Assembly (NCBI GenBank): GCA_963682175.1
Contig: OY821782.1
Location: 25,999,741 to 26,063,740 of the forward strand
Direction: 5' to 3'
Length of the DNA stretch: 64,000 nt
From: Triglochin maritima
Taxonomy: Eukaryota > Streptophyta > Magnoliopsida > Alismatales > Juncaginaceae
Shown: positions 10,807-20,983 of the stretch, piece by piece
Numbering within the stretch: position 1 is the stretch's first letter
How the letters are laid out: each line of letters opens with the position of its first letter
Made by a program: the position numbers and the translations under genes
Notes under the pieces: model-generated
The model's database searches: none
The model's input: only the letters and a program-made list of their open reading frames with translations
Told to the model about the DNA's origin: nothing

Positions 10807-12690
10807 ATGGACGGTCTTGGTGATTGACCATCTCCGCCTCGTGCTCCTTTGGAGCAAGAGGCCGAGTCGTCTCGCGGTGACGGGGGAGACTGGGTTCCAT
10901 ACATGGAATACCTCGGTCCGCTTCCGCCACCACGTAGACCTCCTTCTTCTCCTCCTCCTCTGACTCGAGAGGAAGGGAGATTCGGTCAGGATCGAGTTCT
11001 TGGTGCACCACCACCTTTAGCTCGACATGATAGACCGATGACTTTGAGGGAGCGGACCCATCCTGTTCGGGCCGCGTAGCCTTCTTGCATAGTTGTTCCC
11101 CCTGCTCGCGGGAACAACTATGAGCTGAAACCTCAATATGTGAGCATGCTTCCAACCTTTACTGCTAATAAGGAGGATCCGTATATCTCTATACGCGAAT
11201 TCGAGGAAGTATGCTCCATGTTCAAGCTTCAACAGCTTGACGAAGATTCAGTCCGGTTGAGGATGATTTCTTTCGCATTGAAGGATAATGCGAAGAAATG
11301 GATGTATAGCCTCCCGGCGAGCTCGATTCGGTTTTGGGATGACTTTTTGACGATCTTTCTGAAGAGATTTTTCCCTCAAAGGAAAACTCAACAGATACAG
11401 CACCAGATACATCAAATGTATCAGACCGAGACCGAATCGTTTCATGGTTTCTTTGAGAGGTTCAAGGACTTTCTCCAGCAGTGCCCTCATCATGGATTTG
11501 AGTTATGGCAGCTGTGCCAAATTGTTAATGAGGCATCAATTACAACACTCGCACATTGTTGGAGTCGATGTGTCAGGGTGACTTCCAAATGAAACCCAAC
11601 GAGGAGGCATGGGATACTTTTGAGTCTATGGCTGAACGTACCTTCGAGTGGGATACCATGAGAGAGACACCAGCCGCCAGATCTTCTGGTCGAGCTGGAT
11701 CTTATCAAGTTGAGTCATCGATCGCGTCTGAGGCGAAAATGGCTGCTCTCATGCGTAGGATTGAGAGTTTAGAGTTGGACCGAGCTCCTGTAGCTCAGGT
11801 CTCTACTCCCGGGTGTGGTAGGTGTGTACTTATGGGCCATGATGACTTGGAATGTGCTTACGCTCCAAGGGATACTTAGCATGCAAATGCGATGTATCAA
11901 CAAAGGCTCCGTAACGACCCGTACAGTCACTCCAACCCGGAATGACGTAACCATCCTAACTTCTCTTGGGGGCCTAGTGGGGGTAACGGTCAGAGCTCGC
12001 ACGCTCAACCTCAACCTCCACCTTATCAACCTCCACGCCCATCGACGACCTACCAACCTCCACATCAAAGGTCTCAGAACCATAATTACCAACCTCCTCA
12101 TGCCTCATCGTCGGGTTATTCCAACCAGACTCCGCAACCCCAGCTAGTTGACCCCAAGGACCCTTCTTGTGATCCGACCCTTCAAGCGTTGCAAAGTACA
12201 GTCAAGGCTTTGGAAATGCAAGTTAGCCAGTTGGCTCATCAACTCCATGAACGCGAGAAGGGTCAGTTCCCGAGTCAACCTGAGGAGAATCCTCGGGGTA
12301 CCCATTCTCAAGGAAGGACACCTTTACCTCATGCTACCTCTGAACCGACCCATCATATTAATGTGATTCATACTTTGAGGTCTGGTAAGGAGGTGGATAA
12401 CCACATTGGGGTGCCTTCTTTGTCATCACCATCTTTGAGGGAGCCGGATCCTGAGGCTCCCTCCACAAATACTTTCAGGAAGGAGCCAGATCCTGAGGTT
12501 CTTTCTACATTTCCTTCGACAAAGGGGCCAAACCCTGAGGTCCCCTTGTCTCCTCTTGTGTCAAAGGAACCAGATTCTGAGGTCCCCACTCATGTTTCTT
12601 TGGACCAGAATTCTGGGTTCCTTCACATCCTTATGCCCCGAAGGCACCATTCCCTGAGCGCCTTAAAAAGAAAACCTCTGATCAGCATGA
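10807..12690 (+). pseudogene. Gag remnant, Athila copy 2
   Basis: Gag polyprotein starting at the ATG at 10807. The same frame runs to 11592 with in-frame stops at 10825 and 11077. It contains a retrotransposon gag domain (about 11280-11540) with the block NAKKWMYSLPASSIRFWDDF. A frameshift near 11550 moves the next part to 11556-11879, which has a CCHC zinc knuckle (CGRC ... GHDDLEC). A Pro/Gln-rich linker follows, then a stretch from 12189 with ALEMQVSQLAHQLHERE, probably a short helix. It is better preserved than copy 1 but still not translatable as one protein. Confidence 0.85.
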
Positions 12691-12694
12691 CAAG

Positions 12695-13393
12695 ATGCTT
12701 GAGATGTTTAGGCAAGTTAAGGTGAACATCCCTCTGTTGGAGGTGATTCAGCAAATGCCACCTTATGCCAAGGTTCTCAAGGACTTATGCACCAAGAAGA
12801 GAAAAACTCATGTTCCAAAGAAAGCTTTTCTTGCGGCTAACGTGAGTTCTTTGTTGGCACAACCCATGCAAGTCAAGTACAAGGACCCTGGCTGTCCTAC
12901 TATCTCTTGTGTGATTGGTGATGTGTCCATACATCGAGCCTTATTGGACCTTGGTGCATCTGTTAATCTTCTTCCATATTCTGTCTACGTCCACCTCGGT
13001 CTTGGAGACCTCAAACAAACAAAGACCACTCTTCAATTGGTTGATAGGTCTATGAAGAAACTGAGGGGTGTGGTGGAAGATGTGCTGATCAAAGTGGGAG
13101 AGTTCATTTATCCAGTCGACTTCTTTGTCTTGGATACTGAACCTGTGTCAAACCCACTTGGGCAAATTCCTGTCATTCTGGGGCGACCATTCCTTGCAAC
13201 TTCCAATGCATTGATCAATTGTCGCAATGGTCTGATGCGCTTGATTTATGGTAGTCAATGCGCTGATTTCAACATCTTCACCATCGGCAAGAAGCCAGGT
13301 GCCTTCAATGACCATGTTGGGTTCAACCTTATCCAGCGTTTGGATGAAATTGAAGTTGAGGGCACCTTCAAGTACTTCAGAATTGTTCGATGA
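12695..13393 (+). pseudogene. Aspartic protease region, Athila copy 2
   Basis: Retropepsin-like protease that would cut the gag-pol polyprotein. It is an open 232-codon stretch, the longest intact piece of this copy. The active-site string is ALLDLGASVNLLP (about 12938-12976); Athila elements commonly use D-L-G-A where most retropepsins have D-T/S-G. The C-terminal ILGRPFLATSNALI motif is also present. In a complete element the RT would follow; here the next codons lead into a decapeptide repeat and then the 3' region, with no RT, RNase H or integrase. It lacks an uninterrupted upstream gag, so I call it a remnant. Confidence 0.8.
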
Positions 13394-13871
13394 AGACCCT
13401 GAAGGTGGTGAAGATGTTTCACCTGGGCTGGCACAAGAAGGTGCCTTATGTTCTGATCATGTGGCCTTAGTGCCACCTCCTTTTGATCTTGTGGCTCTTG
13501 AGCCACATCCTTTTGATCTCGTGGCCCTTGAGCCACATTCTTCTGATCATGTGGCCCTTGAGCCACTTCTTTTTGATCACGTGGCCCTTGAGCCACATCC
13601 TTTCGATCATGTGGCTTTTGAGCCACAAGATACCATTTTTATCGCCTCTGGGCCACATGATCTTCATTCTGTATCTGCTGAGGACCCCATGTGGGTTAAG
13701 AATCAACCACCTGATACCCTTCAACCTGATAGAGGTTCACCTCTCATTCATGCCTCCTCTCTTGCTCACTCTCAAAAGGCATCAAACAACCACAACACTT
13801 ATAAGGATATCAGGTGGTCAAGCAATTCAAATTTGTATGTCGCGAGCCCATGCATGTGCATTTTTGGCTAG
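13394..13871 (+). repeat. Decapeptide (30-base) tandem repeat ORF replacing pol
   Basis: A reading frame opening at 13248 continues here to 13871. About six tandem 30-base units (13461-13650) encode variants of F-D-H-V-A-L-E-P-H-P. The unit resembles the single VALEP string just before the RT in copy 1 (near 4235), so it probably grew from that linker. After the repeat the frame has no recognised domain. It occupies the place where pol should be. Confidence 0.7.
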
Positions 13872-15382
13872 AGAGATGGCGGGTTCCCATTTGATGTCCC
13901 TTGACATTGTTGTGAGCCCCAACCCTTGTGTATTTGGGCTCCATTTCTTTCACGTATTTGTATCCTTTCTTTAGCATCTCACAGGTTTTGAGGGAATTTG
14001 GGTTGTGTCCATCAACATGACCTTCCCTTTGTACTTCATGTTGGTGAGATCTCTCCTTTTTCATGCATAAATCCATGTAGTATCTTGCTCACATTCATTG
14101 AGGACAATGCATGAATTAGGTGTGGGGGGTGTTTTACGTGTGTACATAGTCGAGTCTTTTCTTTTGATTTTGTTTTCTTTTGTTTGCATTTTTAGGGTCA
14201 TGTTAGTGTGCTGCATTTAATATCGATATATCTGCTTGCCATGATCCTTGGGTGACTTGTCTTCTTTTGCTTGCCTAGTGCTTCAAAATTTTCACATTTC
14301 TTTCAAAATCTTCATGTGTTTTCGAAAGAAAATGTTTTGTGGGTTTTGCGTGTGTTTAGCATGTGCAAAACCGTTGAGAGGCAAAGTAAAAAGAAAGCTC
14401 CCAAATTTGTCTTGAACTTGATGCATTATGATATCTAGTACAGTGACTTTAGGATTTATCGAGTCGTTAGGATGCACCCCAGTTTTCCTTTGGGGGTGAG
14501 TAATCATAGGGTTTCAGTGCTCAAACATTCAAAGAAGTTCACCCTGAACCTAGTGAGTCAATAATTCATGTCTGTTAACTTAAGGAAGTTTGTTGCAGTC
14601 AAGGACCCTCTAAATCATGTTGTGAGACATTAGTGTAGGGGTTTTGGTTCATGTGTAGATAAGAAATAAGTGAGTAGGTGTTCTCTCTTCTCGCACGACT
14701 CTTATCACTCGAGAAAGTAGGTCTGAGGGGACTTTGTGCCTGGTGCTTTCGAGTCATCTGACTTGGGATGCGCCGACCGAACTCTCGTTACACGGGTAGT
14801 AGGGATTGCCATATGTGGAGATTTGGGGAAAGGTGTACGTGATAGTGTAAGTCCTCATGGGCAATGATGCACGAAACCTGAACCTGGGAGAATGAAGCTC
14901 CAACTAATAAAAAAAAGAAAAAAAATGTGAAAAGAAACAAAAAGAAAAAAAATTGTAATACAAATAAGAACCTTAATTGACTTTACACTTTGTAGCACTT
15001 GAGGATGTTGAGGTTGTCCATGTCTTTCACTTAATTCCTTATTTAACTTGCACGAAGGGTTCATTAGGCTAGGTGTGGACTGATCACCTATATAGAGTCG
15101 GTCCATAGCATTACCACGTCCATTGATCGACAAAATTTGTCCAACGAGTCGATGTCTAGATTGAATAATGCATCTTGTTCGGATTTTGTGGGTACATCCG
15201 CTGAAAACCCTCAGGAGACAACACTCCTCCTCCTTGGCAACAAGGAGGTTTAACGGCTTGTTGCACGTGCTAAGTGCAACCGTGATTCCTACGAAAGTGA
15301 GTTAGGATTTCTTATTTTTAGCTTTCATTTTTCTCTTTCTTTGTTTTGCTCGAGACTAGCAAAATCTAGGTGTAGAGGTATT
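13872..15382 (+). other. 3' untranslated region of Athila copy 2, ending in a polypurine-like tract
   Basis: Non-coding, homologous over its whole length to 38865-40366. A G-rich tract AGGTGTGGGGGG lies at about 14118, and a weaker tract AGGTGTAGAGG lies just before the LTR (15367-15378; AGGTGTGGGG in the homologue near 40354), which may be the second-strand primer. No env-like ORF is seen. Confidence 0.6.
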
Positions 15383-16819
15383 TCATTGACTTCATATCAT
15401 GCAAATATTCGTGTCTTATATCCTTTATTTTAGCCTAAGTAATGCTACGTAACGAGTTTTATGTTTAAGTTTCAGGAATAAACAGGTTTGGGAAGAAGAA
15501 ATTCTAAAAGGACTTAAAAGCAAAGAAAAATACTGAATTGCAAGACTCATGGACTGAGATGCAAGAGAGAAGGACCCGAATGTAAACCAAAATGATTAAT
15601 GAGCAAATCAAGAAGCTCCACACCATCATGAGGAGTAATTTGGCAATTAGATCCGGGCCCAAACATCAACAACCAAATCGGGTTCATCAAACATCAAGAA
15701 ATCAAGCCAGAAACGAGCCACCAAAATCCAGACTTGATCCAACCATCTCCGAACGCCAATTGGCTGTCCCAGACCGCCAATTGGCGGTCCAAATTGGTCC
15801 AAATCATTCATGGTTAAGTCGGGTCGAGGATTATATTGTTTTATGTCTATTTTTCGTGGTGCATTAGTTCCATACCGGGAGATTGTCCTCTGTTACCTTT
15901 TTGTATGACTATAAATAGAACTCTTCCTCCTCCTTTGTAATTCATCTCCTCTCTTGGTGTCCATCCTCTCTACTAGGAGTAAAGACTTGGCGCAAAACTC
16001 TGGTGGAGAGTGACTATTTGTAATGTGAGTGAGTAATAAAAAATATTTTGTTAGTTTCTTCATTTGTCTCTTTTCAATTCTTGCATGCTTAGTTAACGTT
16101 GTTTGTTTTAATCTTCATAGAATTAATTAGCATATTTTGTTTCCTTAATATGCATGTTAGTCTAATAATGTGAGTAATTTCATTCCCCTTTTGGGGTTGG
16201 AGTTGATGTTTATACATGTCATGTAGAATGTAATTAATGTTATATGTTGTTTTATGTGAGAAATATGAGTATGCTTGTTTGAATTAAAGAAAATACTTAA
16301 CTTGATGGTTTCTGCCATAATCTTTATGTACATTCCATGATCGTTTAGGTTCTTAATAACAAATTTGTTCATGCTAATATTAATCAGTTAGGTTAGTGTT
16401 TTAGATGATAGGTCTTGTCATGAGGTACTTCTTATGCATAGTACTTCTTATGTCATGAGGTACTTCTTATGCATAGTAACACTACCTACACTTGTGCTCT
16501 ATTGAATGCATTCATCACCACTTATGTCATGTGTACACACACTCCACCCTGTAAGGGTTTTCTATTCCTGATTTCCAGCTTGTTTCTATTAGTCACTTAG
16601 TTTAGTTTTATTTAGTTTCGTGCTTTCATCTTCTTTGTTGTTTCGTACTAGTGTAGCGTAGCATAGTTTAGTCTAGTTTAGTGTAATCAATTCCTTCTCC
16701 CCTCTTTTCCCACTCGATTTCTGAACAAGGAAAGTTGAGACACGTTCTCGTGGACACGACCCGTATTTGCCACGTCTTCACCGACGCCGTGCACTTGCGG
16801 TAGTATAAACGATCAATCA
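15383..16819 (+). repeat. Athila-type LTR 3 (complete)
   Basis: A 1,437-base LTR ending ...CGATCAATCA. It has a doubled palindrome: a decayed copy at 15751-15768 and a perfect one at 15772-15789. TATA box at 15910-15917. A ~33-base local duplication sits at 16426-16475. It is closer to LTR 1 than to LTR 2, so it may be the 3' end of copy 1 with copy 2 sequence lying between. Confidence 0.85.
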
Positions 16820-16972
16820 GAAAATCTCAAGACTTCTATTTTTTTTAGAAGGGCGTAGACACTATACAAGTTATACGTTCGACCCATGTCTGTGGGTCAA
16901 ACCCACTTTGTTTTAACTCAAACAAACACATGTTGGTAGGTAAATACAATTCGTTTTGGACGAGTTTTCTGA

Positions 16973-17383
16973 CAGAACTGGTCCCGACGGTCCAGACGGG
17001 ACAAAGACAGAATTATAGTCGGTTCCGTTCTCGGTTCGGAAATTTTAAGAAATTCAGGTTGGTCTGGTCTGGTCCAGATTGAAAATATTTATATATTTTT
17101 TAGTCTTCCGAGTTAATGAGATTTATGTAACATATTCTTATATTCAACTTATAATAATAAGTACTTATAGTATTTGTGACAATTTTATATTATTATTTTG
17201 TATGATTCATCCCAAAAACTATTAATTGTTGTATTTTAGTATAAAATATAAATTAAATAATTTTGGGTGAAAATTGGTCTGGCCTCGGATCGGATCGAAA
17301 TCGACAAATACAGTCCAGTCTTCGGTCCTTTGGATAGGTGAATTTCGATCCTCCGTCTGGTCGGATCTTGGACTGATGCTCTG
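16973..17383. mobile_element. Possible non-autonomous hAT-like element
   Basis: Starts CAGAACTGGTCC and ends ...GGACTGATGCTCTG, giving partly matching inverted ends that begin CAGA. The interior is rich in GGTCTGG/GGTCC words typical of such elements. The flanking eight bases do not match, so the boundaries are tentative. Confidence 0.35.
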
Positions 17384-18147
17384 ACCTCTATAAGTTGGTG
17401 TTGGATGTTCAAAGTAGAAATTGACGGGAGGAGTTGCGGAATAATCATTTGGAAAACTAAAATTTTTGATTATTTTACTAACATTTATTAAGAAGATAAT
17501 GTTAAGTTTAAGATATATAATAAGTAATTTCTGGTGCATTTGTAAAAAAATGTTATATATTACTATGAATATTTATGAATAATATAATTATGTTTTTACT
17601 TTTCGAAACTAGTTTTAGTGTTTTTGTTATTAATTTTTTTATCTAATATATATTATTATTAAGTTATTTTATAGGTTTATACATGATTCTTAGTTTACCC
17701 TATTTTTCCTTTGTTTTTTCAGGGGAGACATGAAAAACAGAGGCAAAAATTCCAATTCATTTAGGGTGGCAAAAAGAATATTTCAAAGAGACACAAACCC
17801 TATGAAAAGATCCAGAGAAAGAAAAATAGGAGAGAGAACAGTGAGAGAAAGTGAAAAGACGATGGTGAGTTGCTCTCAAGTTTTTCTCCACCACCATTAT
17901 TAGAGTCTTATTTTGCGAGAGAGTAGTTTGATATGGGTTTTCTCTTACTAGTGTTTGGAACTGTTGTGGTGAGGTTAATTTGGGTATTCATCCAAATTCT
18001 AGGTAATTTTGTATCTCTCTTCTGTATTAGATTTCTGTATTAGATCTCTCTTCTGTATTCATCCAAGTTTTGGGTATAAACTTGAGATGTAAAGACACTT
18101 GTAACTCGAAGTTGATTTGTGTATTTGTTTTTTCAACTTTTCCCGCC
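17384..18147. other. Intergenic stretch without a supported gene
   Basis: AT-rich, then a segment (17720-18120) that looks like degraded LTR or transcript sequence with a doubled TCTCTCTTCTGTATT motif (18015 and 18046). No supported ORF. Confidence 0.4.
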
Positions 18148-18540
18148 ACTTCGGGTCAGATCAATTAGCCAAAATTTTGATCGAATGCGAAATCAAAAGT
18201 GCTCAATCTAGTGGTATTTTGATGGGGATTTTATCTATTACCGTAGGATCCCTATTCAAGATCACTGCAGTTCCTCTTCGGGCGGCTGTAGGACGGACGA
18301 CCACCTATAGATGGAAGGGTAGGAGGGATGGTACCGCTCAGATTGCGGCCAATCTTCCTAACTGCGCGCGGGCCGGACTTAGCTGAAACTTATCACTACC
18401 TCACCAGGTGTTAAGTTCCATTGTATTCGGGGAGTGAAAGATTTGCTAGGAATTCCGGATCGAAGAAGAGGAAGATCAAAATATGGGGTTGGTTCGTCCC
18501 TTGGCAGCCATTTTACCCTGTGGTTTTTCACTCTCCCGGT
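18148..18540 (+). pseudogene. nad2: Nuclear copy of mitochondrial nad2 (exon plus probable intron part)
   Basis: Residues SDQLAKILIECEIKSAQSSG and then ILMGILSITV...FKITAVP (18156-18270) match the conserved part of plant mitochondrial NADH dehydrogenase subunit 2 just before the known F-H-M-W-A-P motif. Similarity stops after ITAVP, near an exon boundary of plant nad2. The following GC-balanced sequence (18270-18540) looks like group II intron, unlike its nuclear surroundings. It is a short fragment transferred from mitochondria, with several replacements and no function expected. The exon match is from memory of the family; the intron part is inferred. Confidence 0.7.
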
Positions 18541-19959
18541 TGAGAGAGTTTTACAATTTTAAAATTGTTACGTGGTTGCTTGTTCTAGTTGATGCATGCT
18601 TTAGGTTCGCTTGCACATGTCTATTATATTGATATTACCACTAGAGTGTATGTGGCGAGTCTAAGCTTGCTTCCGGGTCGATTCCCATTTCCCAAGTTCA
18701 GGTTGGATTCCGAACATTTTAAATACTTGGATTTTATACGTTAGGTCTAGCTTCCTAATTATACTGTTTAGTGGTATAATTGGCATACATATATATGTTA
18801 TGTCATAGTTTTAGGTCCAGTAACTCATTAAATACTCATAAGTCATAACTGTATTAACTTGAGACGACAAATAGAGACCAAATCGAGTTCAACTTTAACC
18901 GAAATTGGAAAAAAGTTCATCTCTTATTGTTAACTCTCTCTCTCTCTCTCACCCCTCCTGTTCACTCAAATCCCTAAACCCAAAACCTCCGCCCTCACAT
19001 TTCTCCTTGCTCCTTCTCCAGCAGCTCCGACGATGACGACCGCGGCGGCGAGGGCTCCAACGAGGTTGTCCGCGCGTAGGCGTGGAGGGGAGCCTTCCCC
19101 TTCTCCGGTTTTCTTCTCCCGTCTTTGGGTTGAGGTACGCCATCCACCCTAGTTTTGAGTCTAGGAGGTCGGGAAGGCGAGAGGAGGCTGGCCGGAGTGG
19201 CGTACGTGGGCTGGCGCCGCGGGCTGGCGCCGCGGGCTGGTGGGAATCCTGCCGGAGGTGCGCAGCCGTGCGCAGGCTGGAGCCGTGCACGACCATTTGA
19301 ACCGTGCCACAGCGGGCTGGTGGTGGCTGTCGTCTCGGCCGACTGCCTTGGGGCAGGGCTGCCGGAGGCGGCGGTGGGCCGACGGTTAAGGGTTTTCTGT
19401 TGGGTTTTGTTGTGTGTATGTTTTGCATGTTAGTCCCTGGTTTGTTTAATATGTGGTGGAATGATTTTAGTTGAGAAATTTACATGATAAATCCTGGAAG
19501 TTGTTGAAATTGATTATTTAATATGTAATTAGAATAATTACATAAGAAACCCTATGGTTGAGTTGTTTTTGGCTAAATAGTTAGCGATTGGTTTAATTGC
19601 ATTGGAAATCCTGAGATTAATTGTTTAATTAATTAATAACCAGAAATAATTGTTGAAAACCGCATGGATTTGTTTGCATATGAGTAAATGATTTATATTG
19701 GGGAAAATTGCTATTTTTTCTCCTTCAGCTTATGAGAATTATGATTTGTCTAAATTTTTGGTGGATTTACACTTATACCCTTGTACCTTGATTGTGGATT
19801 TAAAGTTGTATTTTTTTCATGCTGCCATATGATTTTGTAGTTCGGTTCATGTTATTGCTCTATAACTTGTCGGGATTGTGGACCGGTGCTGTTGGGGGTA
19901 AATGCAATTTACCCCCTTGCCTAATGAGACTGAGAATATGAGAGGTTCATGGAATCGAT
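18541..19959. other. Unresolved stretch with a GC-rich block
   Basis: Mostly AT-rich. At 18940-19430 a CT-repeat is followed by a GC-rich block. On the plus strand an ATG at 19033 opens about 34 codons rich in Ala/Arg up to a possible GT splice donor at 19135, resembling a plant first exon, but no matching later exons were found. It could be part of the antisense LTR-like sequence to its right. No gene is called. Confidence 0.35.
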
Positions 19960-20508
19960 TGTCCACCCACGTTGTTACGAGTGACCGTTAGAGCATTGCT
20001 CACAGATTCGGATGTGTGGTCGAGTAGTGGAGGAGACGCGTGAGACACGTATGACTAGATGTTAGGGTGACTGCTGGAGCTAGGCTCGCCGGCTCGAGTG
20101 TTGTGGTTGGATTCCCGGAGTCGGTTTCCCCCCATGTTGTTGTGGTTCAGAAGGGTCTACCCACGTTGTGGCGAGTGACCGTTAGGGAGCGTTGCTCACG
20201 GGCTCAGGCGTGTGGTCGGCTTCCGAAGCCAGATGTGGAACTGGTCAGCTCACTAGCATTGTGATGGGTGACCGTTTGGGAGCGTTGCTCACGGACTCGG
20301 GCGCGTGGTTGGAGTAGGGCATTGCCTTGTGGGCCGGATGTCAGTTAGGATTCAGTTAGTGTCAAACATTGTACTTTGACTTTGACTTTGACCTCATAAT
20401 ATATTTTAATTGAGGTCTCGAGTTGATTATTTCAGTTAATGTCCATTTTTCGTTTCATTTTAGTGTTGTGATTATCGTTGTGTCCCGAGTGCGCATTAGG
20501 ACGTTACA
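19960..20508 (-). repeat. Gypsy-type LTR fragment, antisense, with a thrice-repeated motif
   Basis: Read on the minus strand from 20508, it begins TGTAACGTCCTAATGCGC, a typical start for a plant gypsy LTR. It contains three diverged copies of GTGACCGTTagggagcRTTGCTCAC at about 19981, 20175 and 20268. No internal coding region or second LTR was found. Confidence 0.5.
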
Positions 20509-20983
20509 CTTACAAATCTCGAGAGTTTCCTAACTCAATCCTTCCCTTACGTATACATTGAGTCACGGAGGAGCTGATTCAATCAACACTCCCAGTACTT
20601 ACTGAGGTACCTTCCTAATTGCCTTGAGTATCGACTATTACTTCCTTACTAATGAGTCTATGTGCCAACTGATGTCCTATTTCACCGATGTTTGTCTTCC
20701 ATCGATATTCGTCTTTTCACTGTCTCGGGTAGTTGAATGGACATAGATACAATAAGAAAGAATGCAACTCCAGAGAAGTACGTAATGCTTCGTACCCGAA
20801 CTTGAGGTTGTGTTTGTTACTACCCATTTACAGAAAACTTCTTCCAACCCAAACATCATCTATTAGCTCATCTCAAGACATTTGGTACAACGTATATCAC
20901 AACATCAAGTATGTTATATACATGGAAAAATCGTCAAACATTTGGTTTATGTAATATAAAAAACTTACTTTTTCGGTACAACA
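20509..20983 (-). other. 3' flank of the hydrolase gene
   Basis: Lies downstream of the stop codon at 20984-20986. It probably holds the 3' UTR. AT-rich runs such as TTTTTTATATTAC on the minus strand just after the stop could serve in polyadenylation. No other feature seen. Confidence 0.4.

Noticed and set aside
13467..13724. Minus-strand ORFs over the decapeptide repeat
   Set aside because: Mirror frames of a 30-base repeat; the plus strand continues the gag-pro reading and is the coherent one.
16157..16372. Minus-strand ORF in LTR 3 (and its twin at 515-781)
   Set aside because: Shared LTR sequence with no coding signature; frame not kept in LTR 4.
18640..18720. tRNA-like GGGTCGATTCCCATT string
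   Set aside because: Only a T-loop-like word; no cloverleaf could be built around it.
18949..19428. 159-codon minus-strand ORF, Pro/Arg/Gly-rich
   Set aside because: Open only because of GC-rich composition; no domain, and other frames are open too.
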